This document shows, piece by piece, positions 27,107 through 34,949 of a stretch of 64,000 bases of DNA; the stretch's first letter is position 1, and each line of letters opens with the position of its first letter. The DNA comes from Caldifarciminota bacterium UBA2202 (GTDB lineage Bacteria; Hydrothermota; 32-111): positions 1,730 to 65,729 of the forward strand of contig DCUY01000067.1 in assembly GCA_002327905.1 (NCBI GenBank), written 5' to 3'. The position numbers and the translations under genes are program-made. Under the pieces are notes generated by a model. That model saw only the letters and a program-made list of their open reading frames with translations, did no database searches and was not told where the DNA came from.

Positions 27107-28136
27107 CTGTCAGCTCCTCTATCTTTTCAGAGATTCTGTCTTTGTCCATTATAAAATCGACACTTCCCGTATCAATTGCGGCTTTCGGCATACCGAAGAC
27201 TACTGATGAATCTTTTGATTCCGCTATGTTTGTTCCGCCCATTTTTTTTATTATGAAGACTCCTTCAGAGCCGTCCTTCCCCATTCCTGTCAAAATGACT
27301 CCTATAATTCTTTTTCTGAAGTATCTCACTGCGGAGAGCATCATTATGTCAGCCGCAGGTTTGACGGAATGGTACGGAGGGTCATCCGACAAATGTACAA
27401 TTCCGCTTTCATCAAAAATCATGTGTTTGCCGCCCTGAGCGATAATACAGTCTCCGTTTTTCAAGCCGCAGTTTTCGTATGCTTCAAAAACATTCAAACC
27501 CGACATGGTGTTCAGTCTCTCGGAAAATGATTTTGTGAAACCGGCAGGCATGTGCTGGACAACTGCGACAGCAGCGTTCAGCTCCGGCTTTATGCGCGGT
27601 ATTATCTCCATAAGGGATTTCGGTCCGCCCGTTGAAGATGCTACAGCGACAAGATTGACTGCATTTGTCTCCTGCTTTGCCTTGCCGCCCACCCTCTCGG
27701 CTACTGCAGAAGAAGATTGAAATAGTCTGCTGATATTTGATTTCAAAGCGCATTGCATTTTTTGAAGTATTTCATCCCTCTTCTCCGTGATGTCCAAAGA
27801 TATTGAACCTGACGGTTTTTCCACTATATCAAATGCTCCGAATTCAAGAGCTTTAAGAGCTATCTTGGAGCCTGCTTTTGAATACGCGCTCACTATGATT
27901 ACAGGTACGGGCTTTATACGTAGAATCTGCTGAAGACTTATCAGTCCGTTTATCTTCGGCATTTCAATGTCAAGTGTCACAATATCAGGATCAAGAATCC
28001 TGAATTTTTCTATCGCCTCCGCTCCGTCTGCCGCTTCGCCCACTACCATGAATGCCTTGTCTGAATTGATTATGTCCTTCAATATCTGCCGCATCAACAA
28101 TGAATCATCAACGACAAGAACTCTGTTGATTTTCAA
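27093..28136 (-). CDS. cheB: Protein-glutamate methylesterase/glutaminase CheB
   Basis: Response-regulator methylesterase that demethylates or deamidates receptors. The receiver domain has D10, D11 and phospho-acceptor D56 with K108. The esterase domain holds the catalytic triad: S168 in ASSTGG, H195 in QHMPAGF and D288 in TGMGKDGSEG. Length 347 is standard. It depends on phosphotransfer from a CheA that is not encoded in this window. ATGA overlap with cheD. Confidence 0.96.
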   Translation of the reverse strand: MKINRVLVVDDSLLMRQILKDIINSDKAFMVVGEAADGAEAIEKFRILDPDIVTLDIEMPKINGLISLQQILRIKPVPVIIVSAYSKAGSKIALKALEFGAFDIVEKPSGSISLDITEKRDEILQKMQCALKSNISRLFQSSSAVAERVGGKAKQETNAVNLVAVASSTGGPKSLMEIIPRIKPELNAAVAVVQHMPAGFTKSFSERLNTMSGLNVFEAYENCGLKNGDCIIAQGGKHMIFDESGIVHLSDDPPYHSVKPAADIMMLSAVRYFRKRIIGVILTGMGKDGSEGVFIIKKMGGTNIAESKDSSVVFGMPKAAIDTGSVDFIMDKDRISEKIEELTDEMD

Positions 28137-28612
28137 TATTGAATCTCCCCGAGTTTATATGATGTCACTTTAATCTTTCCTGTCTTAATTGTGAATTCGA
28201 CCGACCTGCTGTAATCGCTCCCCGTGTCCTCAGCTGTCACAGGTATTCTGTTCTCTCTCAGCATTTTTTTTGCCATTTCAATATTTCTGTATCCTATTGA
28301 TTCTTCAACATTTTTTATAAAAATGGAGAACATGTTGGCCCCTCCGACTACTTTTGCCTCCATTCTGTATTTTCTTGCTCCAAGCTGTTCCATCTCCATA
28401 ATTAGATTGGACAGGCCAGTGTCGCAGTATTTGTACGGATTAAAGAAAGCCTTGGAAAATACTTTGCTCGGCAGCATAAAATGTATCATTCCTCCTATTT
28501 TTTTTTCTCTGTCAAAGAGAGTTACCGCAACGCAGGAGCCGAGTCCTATCGTTTTAAGCACATCCTCTTCAAATGCTACATTGGCGTCAGCTATTCTGAT
28601 GTTAATAATCAA
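28133..28612 (-). CDS. cheD: Chemoreceptor glutamine deamidase CheD
   Basis: A 159-residue enzyme that deamidates receptor glutamines. The cysteine and histidine of the active site are visible (C27 in GLGSCVAV, H44 in GMIHFMLP), followed by the conserved KYCDTGLSNLI and AKVVGGANMF blocks. It overlaps cheR by 11 bases and cheB by four. CheD commonly accompanies CheB and CheR in flagellar and non-flagellar systems; here no flagellar genes are nearby. Confidence 0.95.
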   Translation of the reverse strand: MIINIRIADANVAFEEDVLKTIGLGSCVAVTLFDREKKIGGMIHFMLPSKVFSKAFFNPYKYCDTGLSNLIMEMEQLGARKYRMEAKVVGGANMFSIFIKNVEESIGYRNIEMAKKMLRENRIPVTAEDTGSDYSRSVEFTIKTGKIKVTSYKLGEIQY

Positions 28613-29405
28613 TTTTTCTAAAGACCCTTTCCTTTCTGTTTATTGTTTCAAACATGTCTTTTACATAGCCCGTAAGAATTTCGACTTTTCCGAGGACAAG
28701 ATATCCGTTCTGCTTCAATATTTTATGAAAGTTTGATATAATGCTCTCCTGAAAATCCTTTGAAAAATATATCAGAATGTTTCTGCATATTATCAAATCA
28801 AATTTCCCCATTGTAAGAAGGGAGTCGCTCTCCTTTATATCCATAATTATAAAATCCACATTTCTCTTTATATCTTCATCAAGAATGTAATGCTGTCCGC
28901 TCTTCTTAAAGTATCTCGCCACCTCAGAATGCTTCAGCTCCATAAAAGAGTAATCGCTGTAAATTCCTATTTTTGCCTTTTCAATGGCGTCTGCGTCAAC
29001 ATCTATCCCCACTATTTCATAATCTCCGTCAGAGTTTCTGAAAAAATTCTTCAGTATCATTGAAAGAGTATACGGCTCTTCTCCTGTGGAGCATCCTGCG
29101 CTTAAAATGCGCACCTTCTGATTTTTCCGCACAATGTCTTTGAATATTACATCTCCAAGAAAATCAAATGTCTCTCTGTTTCTGAAAAATCTCGTCACAT
29201 TTATTGTAAGAGTGTCTTTCAGCTTCATCATCTCAGCTTGATTGTACCGGAGATATTCAAGATACTCTCTGTAGCTCTTCTGGTCAGTATATCTCATTCT
29301 GACAGCTATTCTTCTCTTGAACGGCCTCTCTTTGTATAGGTTTCCGTCTATGCTGATATGCTTCTTTATATAATCAATAAGAAACTGATAATCATTGTCA
29401 ACCAT
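28602..29405 (-). CDS. cheR: Protein-glutamate O-methyltransferase CheR
   Basis: SAM-dependent receptor methyltransferase. The N-terminal helical domain ends in the TRFFRN motif; the Rossmann-like catalytic domain has AGCSTGEEPYTLSM for SAM binding and FDLIICRNILIYFSK. Length 267 is usual. No C-terminal TPR tail or pentapeptide-binding extension is seen. It overlaps the DUF4388-TPR gene by eight bases. Confidence 0.96.
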   Translation of the reverse strand: MVDNDYQFLIDYIKKHISIDGNLYKERPFKRRIAVRMRYTDQKSYREYLEYLRYNQAEMMKLKDTLTINVTRFFRNRETFDFLGDVIFKDIVRKNQKVRILSAGCSTGEEPYTLSMILKNFFRNSDGDYEIVGIDVDADAIEKAKIGIYSDYSFMELKHSEVARYFKKSGQHYILDEDIKRNVDFIIMDIKESDSLLTMGKFDLIICRNILIYFSKDFQESIISNFHKILKQNGYLVLGKVEILTGYVKDMFETINRKERVFRKIDY

Positions 29406-30996
29406 TTCTTACGGTCTCCAGAGTGCGTTTCAAAATTTCATTGTCAGGCTGAAGTTCAAGAGCCTTTTCCCAATAAACCAAAGCATCCTGCTTTTTTCCC
29501 TTTCTATAGCGGAGATTTCCGATTTTATACAGTATGTCAAAATCCGCTTTTCCGATATTGACTATGTCTTCAAGCACTTGTTCCGCCGCGTCAAAATTCT
29601 TTTCATTGAAATAATATTCCACTAAAGCTTTGAAAGGAACAGGGTCGGAATTTGAAGTCTCGACCGCTTTTTTAAACATACTCTCTGCGGACTCAATTTT
29701 TCCGCTTATTGTGTATATTTCTCCTAAATTGTAATAAACCTGCCATATTGTATTGTCCTGTTTTATAAGTGAAAAGAGAATATTTGTAGCTTCGCTCACC
29801 ATTCCGTTTTCAAAATATACAAGCGCAAGAAAAAATGATGCGTATTTCAGGTTTTGGTCTATTTTTAACGCCATTTTAATTCTCTCTTCTGCCTCTGAGA
29901 AGAGATTCATTTTGAATGAGAGTATTCCATAATTAGCAAGAATCTTGGCATTCTCAGGTTCGATCTTCAAAGCTCTCTCATAAAATTCATCCGCCCTTTC
30001 GTAATTATTCAGCCTCTCATAAGTGAGAGCTATATTGTTGAAAAGGGCGATATTTCCGATTCCAAGCTTCAAGAGCTCCTCAAAAGATTGAAGAGCCTTC
30101 TCATAGTCTTTCAATCTGAAGTAAATAAGCCCTATATAGAAATATGCTTTGATATTGGTTTTGTCTATCTGTATTATATGCCTGAATTCCCGCAGAGCCT
30201 CTTCATACATTTCAGTCAGAAGAAATGCAAGCCCTAAATTGTGGTGCTCCTGCACTTTTGTCTGAATGTCTGTGGACATCTCTATCTGCTTCTCTTCTCC
30301 TGAATAAATGTATCCCACTTTCAGAAGAGTGTATATGGCCTTTCCCGTTTCATATCTTCCCAAAACTGATTTGTCAAAGATCTCTCTTATTGAGAGCCTG
30401 TTATTTACAAGAGAATAAATGTATCTCTCGTCATCCTCCTGAAGAGTCTTCTCATCCTTTATGCTCGTCTTTACCAGAATGGTCTTCTCATTCGGAAGTT
30501 CTTTCTCAATTATCGACCACTCATCGATTTTTCTCGCCTCCTCAAGAAGTATATCATCCGCTTCAAGCTCCACAGTGATGGTTTCGGATACAGGCGGAAT
30601 ATCCGGTTCAAAATTGAAGAACCCGTCTTTCCATGTCAGAAGAGTGAATATTGAATCTATTATTTGTTTTTTTATTCTGTCCACCAAAATATCAAGAGTT
30701 ATGTATCCCATCTCTATAAGAAGGTCTCCAAGCCTTTTCAGCCCCTTCATCTCCTCTTGAGCCTCCAAAGCCTTCTCCAAATTCTCTTTTGAAATATCTC
30801 CGTACTTCACAAGCAGATTGCCAAGCCTCTCTTCCCTGTTTACTATTGAGCAGTAAATAATCTTTCCGTCCCTGAAGAAAATATCACCAAAATTCTTCTT
30901 GTCGGAAACACTCAAAACTCCGGTCTTCCTTCCTAAAGAAAGCAGTTGAATCACATCAGGAAGAGACGCCTCTTTGAGGTTTCCCCGTATGCTCAT
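29398..30996 (-). CDS. DUF4388 domain protein with C-terminal TPR array
   Basis: A 532-residue cytosolic protein. The N-terminal DUF4388 domain (about 1-160, MSIRGNLKEASLPDVIQLLS, GKIIYC, LTWKDGFFNFEP) is the PatA-like module often found beside gliding and pilus regulators. From about 235 to 525 there are eight or so TPR units with regular Y/A/L/G/P spacing. It lies between the DnaA-like ATPase and cheR, sharing a stop-start junction (TAAATG) with the former. A scaffold role in the MglA module is inferred from position. Confidence 0.87.
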   Translation of the reverse strand: MSIRGNLKEASLPDVIQLLSLGRKTGVLSVSDKKNFGDIFFRDGKIIYCSIVNREERLGNLLVKYGDISKENLEKALEAQEEMKGLKRLGDLLIEMGYITLDILVDRIKKQIIDSIFTLLTWKDGFFNFEPDIPPVSETITVELEADDILLEEARKIDEWSIIEKELPNEKTILVKTSIKDEKTLQEDDERYIYSLVNNRLSIREIFDKSVLGRYETGKAIYTLLKVGYIYSGEEKQIEMSTDIQTKVQEHHNLGLAFLLTEMYEEALREFRHIIQIDKTNIKAYFYIGLIYFRLKDYEKALQSFEELLKLGIGNIALFNNIALTYERLNNYERADEFYERALKIEPENAKILANYGILSFKMNLFSEAEERIKMALKIDQNLKYASFFLALVYFENGMVSEATNILFSLIKQDNTIWQVYYNLGEIYTISGKIESAESMFKKAVETSNSDPVPFKALVEYYFNEKNFDAAEQVLEDIVNIGKADFDILYKIGNLRYRKGKKQDALVYWEKALELQPDNEILKRTLETVRNG

Positions 30997-32667
30997 TTAC
31001 ACCTCAAACTCGACATACAATCTGTCATGTTCGTTAACCCATTCCTTAATAAGCTTGGAAGTGTCATATTCGCTCTTTTTCCTTGAGGAGATTTTTTTTG
31101 ATTCTGTCTGAGGAAATACTTTGTTGATTGCTTCAACTGTCGGTGCGCCGCCGGGAGAAAAAGATGCGAGCTCCGCAAATTTTTCATCAACGCTTGAAAG
31201 CGGAGTTTCTATGGCATCAAGCATATAATTCATCAGAAAATCATTTGTCTGAATACCTGCTCTTGCGAACATACTCTTGTAGACATTTTTTTTGATAAAA
31301 AGAGAGGTCGGCTGAATATTGTAGGATTGAAATTTATTAAGGAAATTCAACAGCTCTCTGTCATCAATGCTGAATTTTCTGTACATTGAAATCACTTTAG
31401 GCACATTATTCATAATAATATTTTTTAGGACAAGCTTGTTGGCTTTATTCTCAAAGAGTAAATCAAAATCATCTATCAAAATTATGCTGAGCTCATCCAT
31501 ATATTTCATGACATATGAATTGTTCACTGCTGAATCGATATTGGTTTTGTCCAATAGAATGATTCTCTTATCCGAAAATCTGTTGCAGATGCTGTTTAAG
31601 AGATGCGTCTTTCCTGTTCCGTTTGTTCCTGTCAATATAACTATTTTATCGGCATTTTCACTATTCAGTATTTCTGTTATTTTGTTGTATGCCGACCTGT
31701 TCGTCGCATCCGTTATGAAGGATTCATAATTCATCGAAAGCTTTGTACTGCTTCTGAAAACTCTGAGGTATTTAATTTTATCTTTTAAAAATTCTATCTT
31801 TTCCCGCAGTTCAACCAGTCTGTCAGGGTCAAAAAGCATATCCTCTATCTCTCTTGATTCCTTCTTAAACTCCTTGACATTAAGAAGCCCGTATTCCTTA
31901 TGGAGTTCAACAAGATTCTTCACCTTCTCCGTATATTCGGAGAACTCGCTCTTAATCAATGAAATGTCATTCACATTTATTATATTCTTTAGTCTCTCCA
32001 CATTGAAGCCCTTCATCTCCCAAATATAGAGTTTTTCAATATACTCGTCTCTTTTTTCCCCCTCTCTCAGATTTTCCTGCACTCCGGCCTCTCTCTTTAC
32101 TTCTCTTATAAAATCGGCAAAATCCTTGACCGGATTCTCTTCCTTCTTTTCCGGGCTGAAGGTGAGATCAAAAAATTTCCCTGCCATCAGAGTGTTTTTT
32201 GTCCTTAAATCTATGGTTATATCCTCCAGACTTTTCTTTGTAGTGACCAGAAGATATGATGTTGAATGAAGATTGTTGATTATTTCGAGGATTATGTCAT
32301 GAACAACAGTATTCTTCTCCACCTGCTCAAAATTTTCTATTATCAAAAGATTTGAATAGAGAAGGAATCTCTTATACTTCATCAAAGCATTGAATTTCAT
32401 CATCTCAACCATCTCTTTAAGATCAATTCTGAAAATATAAAAATCAGGAAATGCATTTGATATTGACTCTGCCATTTTGTCGGCAAATATTTCTCCAGAC
32501 TGGTCATCAGAACGAACTACAATTACTCTTGAAGTCAATGTGCCTGTGCTTACTGCATAAGAGAGCTCGGATTTCAGAAAAGCATTTTCCGGAAGTTCAG
32601 TGTCGCCGCTGTGCTTCTGTCTGGTTCCGAATGTCTCCTGAAACTCCTTTATATCATTTTCATTCAT
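30997..32667 (-). CDS. Tandem DnaA-type AAA+ protein (first domain degenerate)
   Basis: A 556-residue protein unlike any gene I can name. Its second half holds a DnaA-like AAA+ domain: lead-in YESFITDATNRSAY, Walker A GTNGTGKTH (about 346-354) and Walker B ILIDDFDLL (about 398-406). The first 170 residues show the same order in decayed form: lead-in around 30-45, SDDQSGEI where a P-loop should be (about 53-60), a Walker-B-like LLIIENFEQVE (107-117) and LRTKNTLMAGKFFDL, matching the DnaA arginine-finger strand. A helical linker (about 180-310) separates them. No DnaA DNA-binding domain follows. It overlaps mglA by four bases. Confidence 0.75.
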   Translation of the reverse strand: MNENDIKEFQETFGTRQKHSGDTELPENAFLKSELSYAVSTGTLTSRVIVVRSDDQSGEIFADKMAESISNAFPDFYIFRIDLKEMVEMMKFNALMKYKRFLLYSNLLIIENFEQVEKNTVVHDIILEIINNLHSTSYLLVTTKKSLEDITIDLRTKNTLMAGKFFDLTFSPEKKEENPVKDFADFIREVKREAGVQENLREGEKRDEYIEKLYIWEMKGFNVERLKNIINVNDISLIKSEFSEYTEKVKNLVELHKEYGLLNVKEFKKESREIEDMLFDPDRLVELREKIEFLKDKIKYLRVFRSSTKLSMNYESFITDATNRSAYNKITEILNSENADKIVILTGTNGTGKTHLLNSICNRFSDKRIILLDKTNIDSAVNNSYVMKYMDELSIILIDDFDLLFENKANKLVLKNIIMNNVPKVISMYRKFSIDDRELLNFLNKFQSYNIQPTSLFIKKNVYKSMFARAGIQTNDFLMNYMLDAIETPLSSVDEKFAELASFSPGGAPTVEAINKVFPQTESKKISSRKKSEYDTSKLIKEWVNEHDRLYVEFEV

Positions 32668-33266
32668 CTTTTATTATCATACTTCCTTGTCAATTGCTTT
32701 ATCACCGAAAACATCGCGTCTTTCAATGTCTCAATCACCCCGGTTCCCTTTGTTGCAATAGCTTCAAAAGCCTTCCAATCGCTCCTTATCTGAAGAGCGC
32801 TCTTAATTACATTTGTGTCAACTGCATTCGGCAGGTCTCTCTTATTATACTGAATCACCAAAGGCATTGTCTCTATGCTGAATCCGTGCTCCTTAAGATT
32901 GATGGCAAGATTTTCAAAAGATTCTATGTTATCCTCCATTCTATCCGCCTGAGAATCCGCTACAAAGACAACTCCGTCAGCTCCCTGAAGAACAAGTTTT
33001 CTTGTAGAGTCGTAATATACCTGTCCGGGAACAGTATAGAGCTGAAATTTCGCATTGAAATTTCCTATTTTCCCCACATCAAATGGAAGAAAATCAAAGA
33101 AGAGCGTCCTGTCCATCTCAGTTGCAAGAGATGTCATTTCCCCTCTCTTTTCAATTGGAATTTTGCTGAAGATATACTGCAGGTTGGTTGTCTTGCCCGA
33201 CCTTCCCGGTCCGTAGTAAACAACTTTGCAGATAATCTCTTTTTTTGCGTAGTTTACCAATGACAT
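32664..33266 (-). CDS. mglA: MglA-type small GTPase
   Basis: Ras-like bacterial GTPase that sets polarity of pili and gliding machinery. From the ATG at 33266 (GAGG site, seven bases after pilT) it is 200 residues, the family norm. P-loop GPGRSGKT (19-26); TVPGQ (78-82) replaces the DxAGQ of Ras, as in MglA; the guanine motif is NKRD (141-144). An upstream in-frame ATG would add 12 residues overlapping pilT. No MglB/roadblock gene is adjacent, so its GAP must lie elsewhere or be one of the unknown neighbours. Confidence 0.93.
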   Translation of the reverse strand: MSLVNYAKKEIICKVVYYGPGRSGKTTNLQYIFSKIPIEKRGEMTSLATEMDRTLFFDFLPFDVGKIGNFNAKFQLYTVPGQVYYDSTRKLVLQGADGVVFVADSQADRMEDNIESFENLAINLKEHGFSIETMPLVIQYNKRDLPNAVDTNVIKSALQIRSDWKAFEAIATKGTGVIETLKDAMFSVIKQLTRKYDNKR

Positions 33267-33273
33267 AATTACC

Positions 33274-34377
33274 TCAATCTCTGAATGTGTTATTGAAAGC
33301 ATCGCCTTCGTTTGACTCTATTCCTCTCAGTTTCAGCTTGAATTCGTCAACATTAGTTACTGACTGCAATGCGTCGTCATATGATATTATTCCTGACTTA
33401 TATAAACGTATAATGGATTGATCAAAAGTGTGCATCTGGTACTGCTGACCCTCTTCTATGGCTGACGGAATAAGAAGAGTCTTTATCGGGTCAAGAAGAT
33501 AATCCTTTATTGTAGGGGTGTTAATCATCACTTCGGTGGCTGGCACCCTGCCCTTTCCGTCAACTCTCGGAAGAAGCCTCAATGAGAGAACTCCCACAAG
33601 AGTGGTCGCCAGCAAAACTCTTATATGTTGCTGTTGATGAGGAGGATAGAATGAAAGTATTCTGTTTATAGTCTCTGAAGCATTCAAAGTGTGCAGTGTT
33701 GACATCACAAGATGTCCCGTGTCAGCCGCTTTGATTGCGACATCCATTGTATCCATATCTCGAATCTCTCCCATCAGAATAATGTCCGGATCCTGCCTCA
33801 GCACATGCTTTAAGGCATTTTCATAAGAGAATGTGTCATTTCCCACCTCTCTCTGCGAAATAACGGATTTTTTGTCTCTGAAGAGATACTCAATCGGGTC
33901 TTCAATCGTAATGATATTTCTGGCTGCATTTTCATTTATGTATTCAATCATTGCCGCAAGAGTTGTTGATTTTCCGCTTCCGGTTGTTCCTGTGGTGAGT
34001 ATCATTCCTCTCGGCCTCATAACGACCTCTTTTAACACCGGAGGCAGATTGAGCTCGTCAATTGTCTTTGCGGATATGGGGATTGTGCGCATTGCAATCG
34101 CAACACTTCCCCTCTGAAGATAAACATTGACCCTGAATCTTGAAAGACCGGCGACTCCTATTGCAAAGTCTATTTCTTTTTTGGCAGTGAATTCATCCTG
34201 TTGCTCCTTATTCATAATCTTCAATGCAATCTTCCGCAATTCATCAGGACTCATCGGCTCGTCTTTTACAATGTTCAGCTTCCCGTCAATTCTAAGAATC
34301 GGAGGAGTGCCTGCCTTAAGATGCAGATCTGATGCTCCGTCCTTAACCATTTTTTCAAGCAATGATTTTAATTCCAT
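33274..34377 (-). CDS. pilT: Type IV pilus retraction ATPase PilT
   Basis: Hexameric cytoplasmic ATPase that depolymerises pili, powering twitching. The 367-residue protein has the N-terminal PAS-like part (GASDLHLKAGTPP), Walker A GTTGSGKSTT, the Asp box ITIEDPIEYLF, Walker B DPDIILMGEIRD, the His box HLVMSTLHT and the PilT-type C-terminal RIxRLxK-like stretch. AAAGGAGAG precedes the ATG. Its partner extension ATPase PilB is about 18 kb away in this window; no pilins are present. Confidence 0.96.
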   Translation of the reverse strand: MELKSLLEKMVKDGASDLHLKAGTPPILRIDGKLNIVKDEPMSPDELRKIALKIMNKEQQDEFTAKKEIDFAIGVAGLSRFRVNVYLQRGSVAIAMRTIPISAKTIDELNLPPVLKEVVMRPRGMILTTGTTGSGKSTTLAAMIEYINENAARNIITIEDPIEYLFRDKKSVISQREVGNDTFSYENALKHVLRQDPDIILMGEIRDMDTMDVAIKAADTGHLVMSTLHTLNASETINRILSFYPPHQQQHIRVLLATTLVGVLSLRLLPRVDGKGRVPATEVMINTPTIKDYLLDPIKTLLIPSAIEEGQQYQMHTFDQSIIRLYKSGIISYDDALQSVTNVDEFKLKLRGIESNEGDAFNNTFRD

Positions 34378-34387
34378 ATTCTCTCCT

Positions 34388-34948
34388 TTAATTTACCCTC
34401 TCTACATATTCGCCTGTTCTTGTGTCTATTTTAATTTTATCTCCAAGCCCTATAAACAAAGGCACAGTGACTTTAAGTCCGGTTTCACAGACAGCAGGTT
34501 TGCTTCCTCCTGAAACAGTGTTTCCCTTTATGCCAGGTTCAGTCTCTGTTATTTCAAGTTCTACAAAAAACGGAACCTCTATGTCCATAACCCTCTGCTC
34601 CACAGAGAGAAGCATTACCTCCATGTTTTCTTTAAGATAATATTCCTTTCCCTGCAAAGCCGCTTCATCCATTGAAATCTGTTCGTATGTTTCAACATTC
34701 ATAAAAACATATTCACCCTGCTCCTTGTAAAGATACTGATAAGGATTTCTCTCAAGCCTTATTTCGTCAAGGGATTTTCCAGAATTGAATGTGATTTCCA
34801 CTACATTGTTGTTTTCAAGATTCCTCACTTTTGTTCTAACAAATGCACCGCCCTTACCGGGTTTCACATGCTGAAAATCCACGACAAGATACAATTTCCC
34901 TTCAACCGTAAATGCAAATCCTTTTCTGATGTCAGCTGTTGTTGCCAT
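34388..34948 (-). CDS. efp: Translation elongation factor P
   Basis: EF-P relieves ribosome stalling at proline runs. Length 186, three beta-barrel domains. The loop KPGKGGAF carries lysine K32, equivalent to the beta-lysylated residue of Escherichia coli EF-P, so a lysine-modifying pathway is plausible; no epmA or epmB is seen here. GGAGGTAAG precedes the ATG. It lies one base after the TPR gene and ten bases before pilT. Confidence 0.97.
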   Translation of the reverse strand: MATTADIRKGFAFTVEGKLYLVVDFQHVKPGKGGAFVRTKVRNLENNNVVEITFNSGKSLDEIRLERNPYQYLYKEQGEYVFMNVETYEQISMDEAALQGKEYYLKENMEVMLLSVEQRVMDIEVPFFVELEITETEPGIKGNTVSGGSKPAVCETGLKVTVPLFIGLGDKIKIDTRTGEYVERVN

Positions 34949-34949
34949 C

